Assembly: GCA_916048095.2 (NCBI GenBank)
Contig: OU696576.1
Span: 4,569,664 to 4,633,663, forward strand
Direction of reading: 5' to 3'
Length of the DNA stretch: 64,000 nt
Origin: Sacculina carcini
Lineage: Eukaryota > Arthropoda > Thecostraca > Sacculinidae
Every line of letters starts with the position of its first letter. The first letter of the stretch is position 1. The notes beneath the pieces are model-generated. The model had not been told where the DNA came from and made no database searches. It saw only the letters and a program-made list of their open reading frames with translations. Below, one piece after another: positions 11,520 to 21,399 of the stretch. The position numbers and the translations under genes were made by a program.

Positions 11520-12385
11520 TATTCTACGCATAAATTGTGTATAAATATGGGAATTTTGGTGTTCAATTGTGTCACTCGTCGTTATAAACATCTGCTCTAT
11601 TGGTGAGTGACGTATTGCGACGCGCATTCGGATTGTTTGTGTTTGGTTTGCCTTTGTTATGATAATATGCCTCGTTATTATATGTCAACGTTGATTCGCT
11701 TGCAAATCGGATACCCAATGCCGATGTTCGCCTTGTCTTGTGCTCACTTACAGTGAGAGTGGCGATCTTTGAGAACACGAACGTGGTTTATTTCAAAGGT
11801 TCTTGACTTGTTTTGATTATATGCGGACGTGTCATGCGACCTGTAGTCATGTATTGCCAATGTCACTTGCGATGTCAGGTGGGTCTTCATTCTCTGTATG
11901 TATATGTATGTTTGTTTTGAAATATGCATGTCGAAATCCACGTGTATGGCTTGGAGCCTCGATTGCGTTTACTGCGTTGGAGGTGGTCAAGGTTGGAATA
12001 ATGTCCATGTGTGCGAGGTATATGTTTGCATTTCCTGAGTATGCTATTTTTAGATGTGTATTCTGCCAGTTTGAATTTCGTGCACGCTGGAGTGTTTTAC
12101 CCGTCGAGGAGCCTATTTTTTGTACAACCAACGTGGTTCACTATACGGGTGATGTGATTTCAGTATTTGTGTGTGTAATTATCAGATCACTTTATTCCAG
12201 ATATGGCGTTTCGATATTTGTTAGGTCGTTTTCTGAGCAAGCTTAGTCGTGTATACTCGTTTGGATGATATCCGATACTGAAAGGTCTGGTGCTAGGGTC
12301 GACTGTCATGTGGTTGAACTTTGTGTTCTGTGTGAAGTCTGTGGGTGGAGTAGACAGTAGATCGCAACCCGATCTAGGGAATCCA
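11520..12385 (+). other. Non-coding tail of the BEL element
   Basis: 870 bp between the end of pol and the 3' LTR. A 147-codon open frame (11803-12246) exists, but it has no signal peptide, transmembrane or envelope hallmark that I can recognise and it overlaps an antisense frame. I treat the stretch as 3' untranslated sequence. The last bases before the LTR (AGGGAATCCA) are only weakly purine-rich. Confidence 0.5.
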
Positions 12386-12979
12386 TGTTACCGCAGTATA
12401 ATTTGTTTACAAATTTACACCGAAAAATAAATTCAGATGTAGTACCAATATACTAACTTTATACTGAGGGAAACCCAACGGCAACGAACACGGAGTGCAA
12501 TTTCTTTGTGGTGGAGCACATGGTGTATGTACTGGGGCTCGTATTATCAGCGGCCAATTCTGGTAATTTTTTGGAAAGCTCCCTTGGTTTCTTGGAGTTT
12601 ATATTTGGTCCTCAGATTGTAGTTTGTGGTACTCCAGTGCGAGAGCAAAAAGAGGTGACAAGAGGTGGACACTTTGTTTAATGTTGATGTTTGCTAATAC
12701 TATTATGCATATAAAATGGTTTTGTACGAATTGGTTTGGTCGTATTCGTGAATTTTCGGATTGCCTGTTGGTGGAATTGTACTTGGTTTTGAGCGTTAGG
12801 TTTCATCTTTGCTATGTTTTGTGGATATATTTCACACTAGATTTACGTTTCGACCATCCTACAATATATCGCGGATTGGAGGTGTTGTTTTATACGGGTG
12901 GTCGGACCAGTAACTCCTTCGCACTTGAGCACTGCGGCGCGCTGCGGCTTTGGACGTGCTGTGACGCGGTGCAGCCACA
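12386..12979 (+). repeat. 3' LTR of the BEL/Pao element
   Basis: 594 bp, begins TGTTACCGCAG and ends GCCACA, followed by the TSD CCATA (12980-12984). Differs from the 5' LTR by scattered substitutions and small indels. Confidence 0.9.
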
Positions 12980-13097
12980 CCATACACGGATACAATGCTC
13001 ACACGTCTTCCAGGTAAATACTTATCGAGTTTATGTAGACAATATATGAACACGCTGCATTGTTGCAGTTGTCACATAGTTGCATTTGCAATAAGTC

Positions 13098-13211
13098 ACC
13101 CTACTCATCATCAACTGTTCATCCGAACACAATAAACCCCACAAATCACTATCAACAACACGATCATCCCACACATGTAAACACCAAAACAAACTTGGCA
13201 TCACACATGGC
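13098..13211 (+). mobile_element. LINE fragment (same family as 18993-32437)
   Basis: Resembles 25440-25560 of the LINE (the stretch after the reverse-transcriptase thumb, with the ACGATCATCCCACAC block). It is frameshifted and is cut at 13212 by the second hAT-type element. Confidence 0.65.
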
Positions 13212-13781
13212 TAGATATGCGACCTAAAAAAACGAAGTTTTTTTTGCCAAAAACGTCGAACAAAAACACGTTTTTTGTATTTTTGAAGAGTCATGCAAAT
13301 AGTTCAAATTATGGAAATGATATATTTGGGATGCCAAATGAATTATTTTTTTATCAACACATGAGATATTCATGCTATTAGTGACCCTACCAAATTGAGT
13401 TATCATTGAATATGCACAATAAAATTGTTATAATGTGTCTAAAAGCCCTAATATAATTGTTTACACGATACTGTGCGGCACTTATATGTACAGTACAACT
13501 GTGCATTCAATTATTAAGTTAATCACTGTATAAGAAAGCAGGGTTTGATAACCGTTTTTTCTGCTAAAAACTAAAACTATTTTGAAAAAACAGGTGGCAT
13601 AATTTTTTATATACATATTACCTTTTTCCTACCAGAAATGAACTACATTGATTATAATAAGTTTCATAATTTCATTCAGTAGATCAATTATTTGCAAATA
13701 TAAAAGTACAAACACTGCAAATATTTACACAAAGACTACAAATATACACACACACTTAGTGTCCCTAATGAGACTACGAAT
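13212..13781. mobile_element. hAT-type non-autonomous element, copy 2 (right part missing)
   Basis: Begins TAGATATGCGACC and follows copies 1 and 3 base by base, with substitutions, up to the block ending AGACTACGAA. It then stops abruptly against TRIM-like sequence. No right tip and no second TSD copy are present. The sharp junction at 13781/13782 suggests a deletion or a recombination joined it to the TRIM. Confidence 0.8.
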
Positions 13782-14398
13782 CAGGCCCCAGCGTCCCCCG
13801 CCTCGTCCGTGCTCTTCAGTGCTACGCCGCAACCTGCCGTCTTCTCCTTTCGTCTTCTGCCGTCCGGCGTCCATCACCGGACGCCGCGACAGGGTACAAC
13901 ACCTCGGCTCCAGCACCCTCCGTGCTTCCGCCGCCACCCGTGCTCTTCAGCACCCTATCGCAGCCGGCCGTGATCCACCGTCCACACAGGCCGTCTTGCA
14001 TTCCGGGCCACGACGCCTCCTGTGGCTTCAGCAGCTCCTTGCCTACCTCATTGAGCACCAGCAGCTTCCCCCGACTGTTTCACCAGTTCTGCGACGTAGC
14101 CAGCACCAATGCAGGCGGGACGACGAGCAACCTCGGCGCAGCTCCCAGGCTGCCTCCTTGCCGGCACCATGCTCCACTGCCGTCCCCCTGCACACCCTCT
14201 TGCCAGAACACAACCTCTGTCTTCCACTTTGCCACTGATGTCCAAGGGTCAGTACCAACGTCGCTGCTGAAGTCATTGGTCGATTAATCGATTCCATGAC
14301 AAAAACTACACTATTCCGAAGCAAAATCAAACCCATAAAAGCCACAAAAAAGCCACAATTCTACCCATAAAAGCCACAAAAAACAAATCACTGTAAAA

Positions 14399-14410
14399 GC
14401 CGAAATAGCT
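14399..14410 (-). promoter_or_regulatory. Putative primer-binding site complementary to the 5' end of tRNA-Phe
   Basis: Minus-strand AGCTATTTCGGC directly after the LTR end CTACA. It is identical to the sites in elements A and B and in TRIM copy 2. It complements nucleotides 1-12 of animal tRNA-Phe (GCCGAAATAGCT). Confidence 0.65.
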
Positions 14411-14450
14411 TGTAGAAGTAAAACAAAGACAATATGTATTAAAAGACAGC

Positions 14451-14482
14451 GCGCGCGTGGGACAGCGATGTCCCACGCGCGC
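14451..14482 (-). other. Perfect 14-bp hairpin with a GCGA loop in the TRIM LTR
   Basis: The arms 14451-14464 and 14469-14482 are exact inverted repeats, GCGCGCGTGGGACA and its complement, closed by GCGA. The hairpin lies about 40 bases inside the inner LTR edge, in the U5 part of the RNA. The matching LTR position in TRIM copy 2 (15932-15966 and 16888-16922) keeps a weaker version. Confidence 0.8.
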
Positions 14483-14740
14483 CTACAAGAAACACCACAC
14501 AGCAAACACACCCGAACACGACTCCCCACACACATCCTTACATCTTAACACGACACCCGATCACCGCCAAGTGATACCCAGAACGCACCCTGCATACGCA
14601 GCACTGTGCAAACACACGCACTTTGCAAACTCACGCACTTACACACACACTCGCACACAAACATACACACACAATGCGCAAAGCACCACGCCATCCAACA
14701 CAAAAAGCATAAGCCCACACACACACAACGAAAACCTCTA

Positions 14741-15540
14741 ACTTCAGTACGTTATATTCTTATGAGTGTTTATTGCGCTCTGTGTTTGTCTCATATTGCG
14801 TCGACGTGTAGCTGTTTTTTGTCTGTGCTATTTTTGTTATATTTAATCGCGCCATTGTTGTTATGTGCGCTTTATCAAATACATGTTGATGTATTTACGT
14901 TTATATGTGACATTCTGCTGGTTTCGGTGTATATATATACTTTCGTCGATCTGAACATTGTCCACTTGCTGTTTTCCTTTTGTCTCTTGTTGAAGTCATG
15001 CACGCCCGAGTTTCATAGCAAATATATGTTTGTTTGTTATTATCCAATATATTATGTGCACTGAACAGATAAGTAGCGCCCAAAGCCGTAATATACCATC
15101 GCAGTGTTAGGTGGCGATCCCGCTCCTTCTATAAGGTCTTACTGTTCAAATAAACGGTCGTGCTGTTTTGAGTGTGTGCTTGGTTGGACATATCCGCCTA
15201 TCCGGTCAGTAGGTGCTGGTTTACGCTGGTGTTTCCTCCACCAATAGTATCGCACAACACGGGTCCCTCACTTTCCTCTCATTGGCCTCTATATCTTACT
15301 CCCCGCCTCTGGTCCACTTTCTCTGGACCAAAGGCAGCTTGACCTCTCGGCCGAGCAAGCCGCGAGCGCAACCAATAGTGGCGCTTCGCTGCTTACCGCG
15401 CCCCTTCTGTGGTGCTTGTGTCGACTGCGGGAACAGCAGGAACGTCCGGGTGGAGACCCAAATACTCGCGGCATACGCCGCATCTAGCGCACCCCTGCGT
15501 GGCGCGATTGCAGATAGTACGTCCAGGCTAGGCGGTCACA
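14741..15540. other. Unassigned stretch between TRIM copy 1 and a LINE fragment
   Basis: No gene recognised. 14741-15190 is AT-rich with a possible polyadenylation-like AAATAAACGG near 15150. 15195-15530 is clearly GC-richer and contains CCAATAG, CATTGGCC and a TATATC stretch, so it could be a promoter or part of an unrelated LTR. The long plus-strand open frame here has no recognisable domain. I see no paired LTR or TSD. Confidence 0.3.
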
Positions 15541-15893
15541 ATCCCCACAACTACGCCCTCACAACACAGACAAACACATACCTCGAAAACAGCCAAAAAG
15601 ATAAAAAAACACCAAACACACTTTACAACAGACAATTTCTCATCTCGCTTCCACCAGCTCCCCCACGCACATAAATCAAGAAACACAGACAGATCAAACA
15701 AGAAACACAGACAGGAAGACACCCACCAGATGCACACAATTCAGAAAACACCCCCACACGCGAAAACAAAATGCATCTGGCCAGGTTGAGATGCGGTCAT
15801 CATCCTGCCGTTCTGTCGTATCAGAAAAGGTTGAACAATTCAATCGAGGGCACCTGAACAGATTGCAATTCAGCACCACACCCTATCACACAC
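15541..15893 (+). mobile_element. LINE 3' fragment, upstream of the TRIM insertion
   Basis: Matches the C-terminal part of the LINE second open frame (compare 25925-26280), including the HLARLRCGHHPAVL-like block, but with indels and stops. It is interrupted at 15894 by TRIM copy 2 and resumes at 17248. Confidence 0.8.
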
Positions 15894-16243
15894 TGTAGAC
15901 GAAACACACAACCAAAATGTATTTGCAGACAGGCGGGTGTGGGCAGTGATTCCCCACGCGCGCCTGCAAGACGTCAAGGCACGACCATGCCTGGAACACG
16001 ACTCACACCGTGGCATACAGGAGCACACACACACACGCACAGGCCTCACACCCACCGCAACAACCAATCAGCGGCGAGCCGGTCACTCGCTATCCGCCGC
16101 GGGAGCACGATCACTATGATCACTTCACAGCGTGAAACTCATACACACATACCTATAAACACAGTAAGCCACACAGACTCTGGCACAATAACACGCTCAC
16201 TTACAATCTCTCACTCTCTCGCAACGTACACAATCACAAAACA
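15894..16243 (-). repeat. 3' LTR of TRIM copy 2
   Basis: Shares long blocks with 16850-17247, including a CCAATCAGCGGCGAGCCGG segment with a CCAAT box. Starts TGTAGACG on the plus strand. Confidence 0.8.
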
Positions 16244-16837
16244 CCTCGATCTGTTTTAAACGAACATAAACGAACTAAAGAGCAGACAATAAAAATACAT
16301 AACAAAAAAAAAAACTTGACCCGACGACGGCCTCCACCAGACGCACACATCATGGCTGCGGCGAAGCACAAAACAGCAGACCTCAGCGTCCACCACGCTC
16401 CTGCCTAGCCCGTGATCTTTACTGCTCCGCCACAGTCTGCAGTCTTCTTCATCACCGGCTGCCGCGACAGGGCACAACACCTCGACCCCAGCACCCACCG
16501 TGCTCCCGCCGTCACCCGAGCTCTTCAACACGCTGCCGCAGACAGCCGTAACTCCGCAGCACACGCAAGCCGCGTCGACGTCGATCATTACCTCCGGCTT
16601 CAGCAGCACCTCTTTCTCACCTGCCGTCAACAACCAGCAGCCTCCACCAGCGATCTTCTAGTTGCCCCGCGACGAGTCCAGCACCAGTGCAGCCGGGACG
16701 ACGAGCAGCCCTCGGCCGCAACTCCTCAGCTGCCACCTGCCGGCAACATGCTCTACTGTCGTCCCCCTGCACACCCACCTGACCACAACGCCGAACACCT
16801 CTACCACTCACAGGCAAAATACTTTCGAAACAAAAAA

Positions 16838-16849
16838 GCCGAAATAGCT
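16838..16849 (-). promoter_or_regulatory. Putative primer-binding site complementary to the 5' end of tRNA-Phe
   Basis: Minus-strand AGCTATTTCGGC immediately after the 5' LTR end (CTCTACA). Same 12 bases and same position as in elements A and B and TRIM copy 1. Confidence 0.68.
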
Positions 16850-17247
16850 TGTAGAGGAAATACACACATAAAATGTATTTAAAGACAGGCGCACGTGAGC
16901 ATCACTGCCGCACGCGCGCCCACAAGACGTCACGACACGACCATGCTTAGAACACGACTCCAACACGAATCACTCAGGCTCACACCGTAATATACGGGAA
17001 CACACACAGGGCACACACACACACACGTACAGGCCTCACACCCACCGCAACAACCAATCAGCGGCGAGCCGGTCACTCGCGCGCCGCCGCGGGGCATGAA
17101 CACTTCACAGCGTGACACTCATACACACATACAAACACATACCTATAAACACAGTAAACCACACACAATCAGGCAAACTAACACGCGCACACACAATCTA
17201 TCTCACTCTCTCTCTCTCTCTATGGCAACGTACACAATCACACAACA
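16850..17247 (-). repeat. 5' LTR of TRIM copy 2
   Basis: Longer than its partner because of CA- and CT-rich simple-sequence expansions. On the minus strand it begins TGTTGTGTG and ends CTCTACA. Confidence 0.8.
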
Positions 17248-17484
17248 CATACATCATAGACCACTGCACATCACACTCACTCACTCACTCTCACTGTCAC
17301 ACACACACACACACACACACAAGGACGCACACACGCACGCACACACACACACAACTCAGACACCAACATAAAATTAAGTCAACCAAGGACCTATGGGACA
17401 ACCCGTCGTTGTCGTGTATTTCCTCAGGAGCTCGAGATTGCTCGCCAGACAACTTGAGGAACATCATCAACAACAACACAACAA
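17248..17484 (+). mobile_element. LINE 3' fragment, downstream of the TRIM insertion, with tail
   Basis: Continues the fragment 15541-15893. It contains a (CA)n expansion (about 17290-17355), the DLW-coding block and the 3' stem-loop (17422-17459), followed by a degenerate AAC-type tail. Closely matches 26290-26435. Confidence 0.8.
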
Positions 17485-17540
17485 CTCAGGAGCTCGAGGT
17501 TGCTCGGCCAGACAACCTGAGGAACATCAACACAACAATC
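17485..17540 (+). mobile_element. Very short LINE 3'-end copy
   Basis: A second copy of the stem-loop end (17485-17522) plus AAC-like repeats lies directly against the tail of the previous fragment. It is either a severely 5'-truncated insertion into that tail or a tandem duplication. Confidence 0.65.
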
Positions 17541-17584
17541 TCTCAGCCAAAAATAGCCGAGAAAGACATGAAAAAGACAATCAC

Positions 17585-17684
17585 CTGTATAAGATTGTCG
17601 TTTTCCCAGCTCCGTCCAGACCAAGGATCAAAATTCGCAACTCCTTACCGCCAAACAGTCCGCGGAAATAACTCACCAGCGCTC
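17585..17684 (-). CDS. Arl1: Arl1 (ADP-ribosylation factor-like 1) exon with the P-loop
   Basis: A 100-nt internal exon of a host gene. On the minus strand it is preceded by TTTCGCAG (acceptor) and followed by GTGATT (donor). It encodes [18 protein letters not shown] and then [15 protein letters not shown], ending in the first two bases of a split Arg codon. This matches the N-terminus of Arl1, a Golgi small GTPase; GLDGAGKT is the nucleotide-binding P-loop. The upstream codon is also split (G|GA), so exon 1 would supply Met and the first base of Gly2, the myristoylated residue of this family. Downstream exons should lie to the left, but I found none among the transposons, so the intron may be long or run out of the window. 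Arl1 rather than another ARF is judged from SYFRGL and [18 protein letters not shown]. Confidence 0.85.
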
Positions 17685-18323
17685 CTGCGAAACACATGTA
17701 AACATACAACGACGAGCAAAGTTTCTGATTCAAATTCACATAACTGTTGATTTTATGTGTATATGTGATGTGCCACGATGCCCATCGAGATAGAGTTTTA
17801 AATTGGCCAACAATGTAAAAAACACCAGATAGACCACAAAAAATCACACGGCGCGACGTATGTGCACTTGCAATACTTCAAAAATTACATGCGAAAACAT
17901 TCATTCCATGAATGTAACAGCCAGACACAATCACACAATTTTCACGTAGTTCTCACAAATGTGCTCGAAAGATACAAACACAAATTTTACAAATAATTGC
18001 AAAAGTTCAATCTGTTTGTATAGAAACTGCTTTGACCCATAACCCAGCTATCCTAGAGATACTTCAGCAGGAATAAGACAGAAGCAGCAGCAGGAATCAG
18101 CAGGAAGAAACGGTGAGAAATCCTGGTCAGCAACAATTACCACCGTTATCACCAAACACGCCTTGCGACTTGATGAAGCACAAATATGATTATTCATTCA
18201 TTCATGTATTGCTTGATATAGCACTCATAAACATAAGCGCGAAAAAGTCACACAATAAACAATGCGGAAATACACCATATATGCTAGTATATAACAATAT
18301 GTTATTAACCATATATGCATATA
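17685..18323 (-). other. Probable Arl1 intron or 5' flank, no element recognised
   Basis: About 640 bp without transposon similarity on the upstream side of the Arl1 exon. It should contain exon 1 or part of intron 1. An ATGGGT occurs on the minus strand at 18033-18038, but the donor context is poor, so exon 1 is not assigned. Confidence 0.4.
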
Positions 18324-18340
18324 ACAACAACAAATCTACC

Positions 18341-18400
18341 GAGGTCGAGGTTGCTCGGCCAGACAACCTGAGGAACAACAACAACAACAACAACAACAAC
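18341..18400 (+). mobile_element. Minimal LINE insertion: 3' stem-loop plus (AAC)n only
   Basis: Sixty bases consisting of the end of the LINE (the GAGGTTGCTCGGCC hairpin and ACCTGAGG) and an (AAC)n tail. It is flanked by the direct repeat AAATCTACC at 18332-18340 and 18401-18409. The repeat can be extended left through AAC units shared with the tail. This is a complete target-primed insertion of almost only the 3' end. Confidence 0.85.
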
Positions 18401-18411
18401 AAATCTACCAA

Positions 18412-18992
18412 AATACCAAAATAATCAAACTGACACACCACCTAGACATGAGAGGCACACAAACACTCGCAGCAGCAGTCACCAACACCGCACATCCACC
18501 ACATCACCTCACAACACAAGACAACACAGACAGAAACATAAAAACAACACCAAAGACACTTTACCACAGACAAATTTTCAGATCACTTCCACCAGCTCCC
18601 CCACGCACATCAATCAAGAAACACATACACACAGAGTTCGCACGGAAAGCCATACACTCACTACAACACAATACACTCCTACAAAGACACCCACCGGACA
18701 TACACAAATCAGAAAACACACTCACAAGGGAATACAAGGTGCATCTGACCAGGTTGAGATGCGGTCATCATCCTGCCCTTCTGTCATATCAGAAAACGTT
18801 GAATGACTCAATCGATGACACCTGTCCAGATTGCAATTCAGCACCACACACCATCACACACAACTCAGACGCCAACACAAAATCAATTCAGTCAGGGACC
18901 TGTGGAACAACCCGGTCGGTGCCGTGTCTTTCCTCAGGAGCTCGAGGTTGCTCGGCCAGATAACTTGAGGAACAACAACAACAACAACAACT
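18412..18992 (+). mobile_element. 5'-truncated LINE copy with tail
   Basis: Matches the C-terminal third of the LINE second open frame (from LTHHLDMRGTQTLAAA) through the stem-loop (18932-18970) to an (AAC)n tail. About 25 bp are missing in the Cys/His region (near 18860). The next sequence is the 5' end of another LINE of the same family, head to tail. Confidence 0.85.
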
Positions 18993-19037
18993 AAAACAAA
19001 TGTAAGTCCTGGAGCTGCGACGTCTACGTCGTGGGAC

Positions 19038-20573
19038 TAGAGATGCGACCTAAAAAACGTTTTTTTTCCAAAAAAACACGTTCTTTTTGGTTTTTCGAAG
19101 AGTCATGCAAATAATTCAAATTATGGAAATGATATATTTGGGATGTTAAATGAATTATTTTTTATCAACACATGGGTTATTCATGCTATTAGTGACCCTA
19201 TCAAATTGAATTATCATTAAATATGCACAATATAATTGTTATAATGTGTCTGAAAGCCCTAATATCATTGTTTGCACGGTACTGTGCGGCACTCCTATGT
19301 ACAGTACAGTTTTGCATTCAATAATTGAGTTAATCATTGTGTAAAAAAGCAGGGTTTGAGAACCGTTTTTATGCTAAAATCTGAAACTGTATAAAAAAAC
19401 AACAGGTGGCATAATTGTTTATAATTTTTTACACATTAACTTTTTCCTGCCAGAAATTAACTACGTTGGTTATAATAAGTTTCATCATTTCATTCAGCAG
19501 ATCAATTATTTGCAAATATAAGAGTACAAACACTGCAAATATTTACACAAATACTACGAATATGCACACAAACTTAGTGTCCCTAATGAGACTACGAATA
19601 AAAACGGGTCGCAGTGGCAACGGACCAGAAAAACGGGCAATATTTTCGTGTAGGAAAAAAACAACTGATGAAATATATTTGATGTACAAAAAGGTATTTG
19701 AACACAATTAACTACATCAAAGAAACCATCATCCATAAAACCAGTTCTAAAAACAGGTTACTAATAAAAAAAACAGTTAATTTGGTTCAACTTTCCTTGA
19801 TCTGCCGCCAATTTTTTTTCGCAATCTCTACATCTACGAAAACAGTTTTTCAAAAAAATATATTTTGAAAAAAATACATGGTTTAAAAGAACAGTTTAAA
19901 TTAAGTGGTTTAACCAGCCGCTTATACGTATCAGCAGGCTACTTGCTATACAAAAGGTATTTGAACGTACATCAATCAAATCTATCTTACATAGATACTG
20001 TTTTAGAAAATATTGTTTCATTAGAAAAGCGTTAGTTTAAATGAACGTTTGTCAAAAAAAACACTTGACCAACCAATTAACTTGTCTTGTTCTGCTGCCA
20101 ACATTTTCTGGACCTGTACATTAATAAAACGAATTTAAAACCAGTTTGAAAAACATCATTGCATTTTTTCATAAAAAACACGGTTTCTTTTAAAAAGAAC
20201 ATGATTATTCAATGAACTTGTTTTGTTATGCTGACAAATTATTTGAAATATCCACATAATTAAAACCATCTTTAAAAACATGGCTTTTCTCAACGAAAAA
20301 AACTAAACCACCGGACCCGGATGCACTTTCAAACAGTCTCCTGAGGTATTTATTGATAAATATTCTTGTTTTCATACTATTATCAAATTATCTTTGAAAT
20401 AAGACACGTAAAGATGTACAAAACATCAATTGAACTCATTTCTATGTACTAAAATCTAACATCCGATGGCAATTGGGACAAATTCTAGAAGAAAAAAACA
20501 AAAAACAAACCTAAAAGAACATGTTTTTTTTGCAAAAAAAAACGCATATAAAAAACGTTTTTTTGCATCACTA
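19038..20573. mobile_element. hAT-type non-autonomous element, copy 3 (complete)
   Basis: Begins TAGAGATGCGACC and ends TTGCATCACTA, flanked by a perfect 8-bp TSD, CGTGGGAC (19030-19037 and 20574-20581). 1536 bp, highly similar to copy 1 (182-1765), AT-rich, with no transposase frame. It interrupts the 5' leader of the older LINE. Confidence 0.88.
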
Positions 20574-20804
20574 CGTGGGACCACCCTCCAATCTGGAGAC
20601 CAAACCACAGCAACAACCCTTCCAGGCTCGCCAAAACGACGGGGCTGTCGAGCTCCTGGGATCGGCTTCGGTCACCCGGGTTCCACAGGTTTTTTCCAGC
20701 TCCGTGCAACTGGCTCAAATCGTGACGCCACGCTAAACATACACAAACAACAGACACTGCACCAACACCGCTCGCCCCACACTTTCATTTCCACTCATGT
20801 CACC

Positions 20805-20874
20805 GTCTCCTGCGGGGGCGTCGATATATGACCGGCTCACGATCATTTCTCGTATGATCATACTCGCAGGAGAC
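20805..20874 (+). other. Nested inverted repeat in the LINE 5' leader
   Basis: Outer arms GTCTCCTGCG (20805-20814) and CGCAGGAGAC (20865-20874) are perfect. An inner pair GATCAT / ATGATC (20841-20846 / 20854-20859) lies between them. Possibly an RNA structure of the 5' UTR or a promoter element. Confidence 0.65.
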
Positions 20875-21399
20875 ATATAATCCAATCAAAGCCCAAGACA
20901 CACATACACCTGTCACATATGTACACAGACACTCACATCACGCCGACACACGAAAGGCTCAGTTCAGTGCAACTCCTACATGAACTGGTGCCACACCACA
21001 TGCACATCACTTCACAACATCACACAATACACGCGCTCATTCATCTGCTCATTATGCGCACCAAACTCATCAACACCTGCACGTACACCGACACTGGCAC
21101 ATTCACCAACATCATCAGTCACCTCTGTTTCATCACCAATAACATCACCAGCGCGGTCATCAGCATCACCGACATCGCCATCATTCCCATCTTCACATAC
21201 GACTCGTTCATCCTCACAATCACCAACAGCTTCATCCTCCTCACAATCATCACCAATACCATCAACTCCATCCTCACTCAATCATCACCATCAGTCATCC
21301 CATCATCAACACACTCATCAACACATTCACCACCGACACCTCCATCAACAACTAAACACCTCAACAACACTCATACACGCACAAACACCAACATACACC

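Larger units (their letters stand above)
6849..12979 (+). mobile_element. BEL/Pao LTR retrotransposon, defective
   Basis: Two LTRs (6849-7436 and 12386-12979) begin TGTTACCGCAG and end in CACA. They are flanked by a perfect 5-bp TSD, CCATA (6844-6848 and 12980-12984). Between them is a BEL-type gag-pol that is frameshifted in several places and lacks RNase H and the integrase core. The two LTRs are similar but show many small differences, so the insertion is not recent. Confidence 0.92.
13782..14740 (-). mobile_element. TRIM-like short LTR element, copy 1 (one LTR)
   Basis: On the minus strand an LTR (about 14411-14740) ends in CTACA and is followed at once by the 12-base motif AGCTATTTCGGC (14399-14410). 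A gene-less C/G-rich interior (13782-14398) shows the same blocks as 16330-16840 in copy 2. The 3' LTR is missing because the interior abuts a truncated hAT element. No gag or pol is recognisable, so it must have relied on proteins from another element. The outer LTR boundary near 14740 is uncertain. Confidence 0.7.
15894..17247 (-). mobile_element. TRIM-like short LTR retrotransposon, copy 2 (complete)
   Basis: LTRs at 15894-16243 (350 bp) and 16850-17247 (398 bp) flank a 606-bp interior without coding capacity. Read on the minus strand, the LTRs start TGTT and end CTACA. The interior begins with AGCTATTTCGGC, and a purine-rich AGATCGAGG stands before the 3' LTR. The flanks CACAC (15889-15893) and CATAC (17248-17252) fit a 5-bp TSD with one change, and the interrupted LINE reads across them. 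Size and lack of genes fit terminal-repeat retrotransposons in miniature. Confidence 0.82.

Noticed and set aside
11803-12246. 147-codon frame as an envelope-like third gene of the BEL element
   Set aside because: No signal peptide, cleavage site or fusion and transmembrane pattern, Cys-rich only by composition, and overlapped by an antisense frame.
12985-13030. First exon of a host gene (ATGCTCACACGTCTTCCAG before GTAAAT)
   Set aside because: Only five or six codons and no homology. A chance ATG with a GTAAAT donor cannot be excluded.
16412-16882. Pro/Ala/Ser-rich long frames in the TRIM interiors (also 13648-14345)
   Set aside because: GC-rich sequence is open in several frames on both strands, the two copies do not keep the same frame, and no domain is seen.
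18033-18038. Arl1 exon 1 (minus-strand ATGGGT)
   Set aside because: Spacing and phase fit, but the donor GTCAAA is poor and nothing else supports it.
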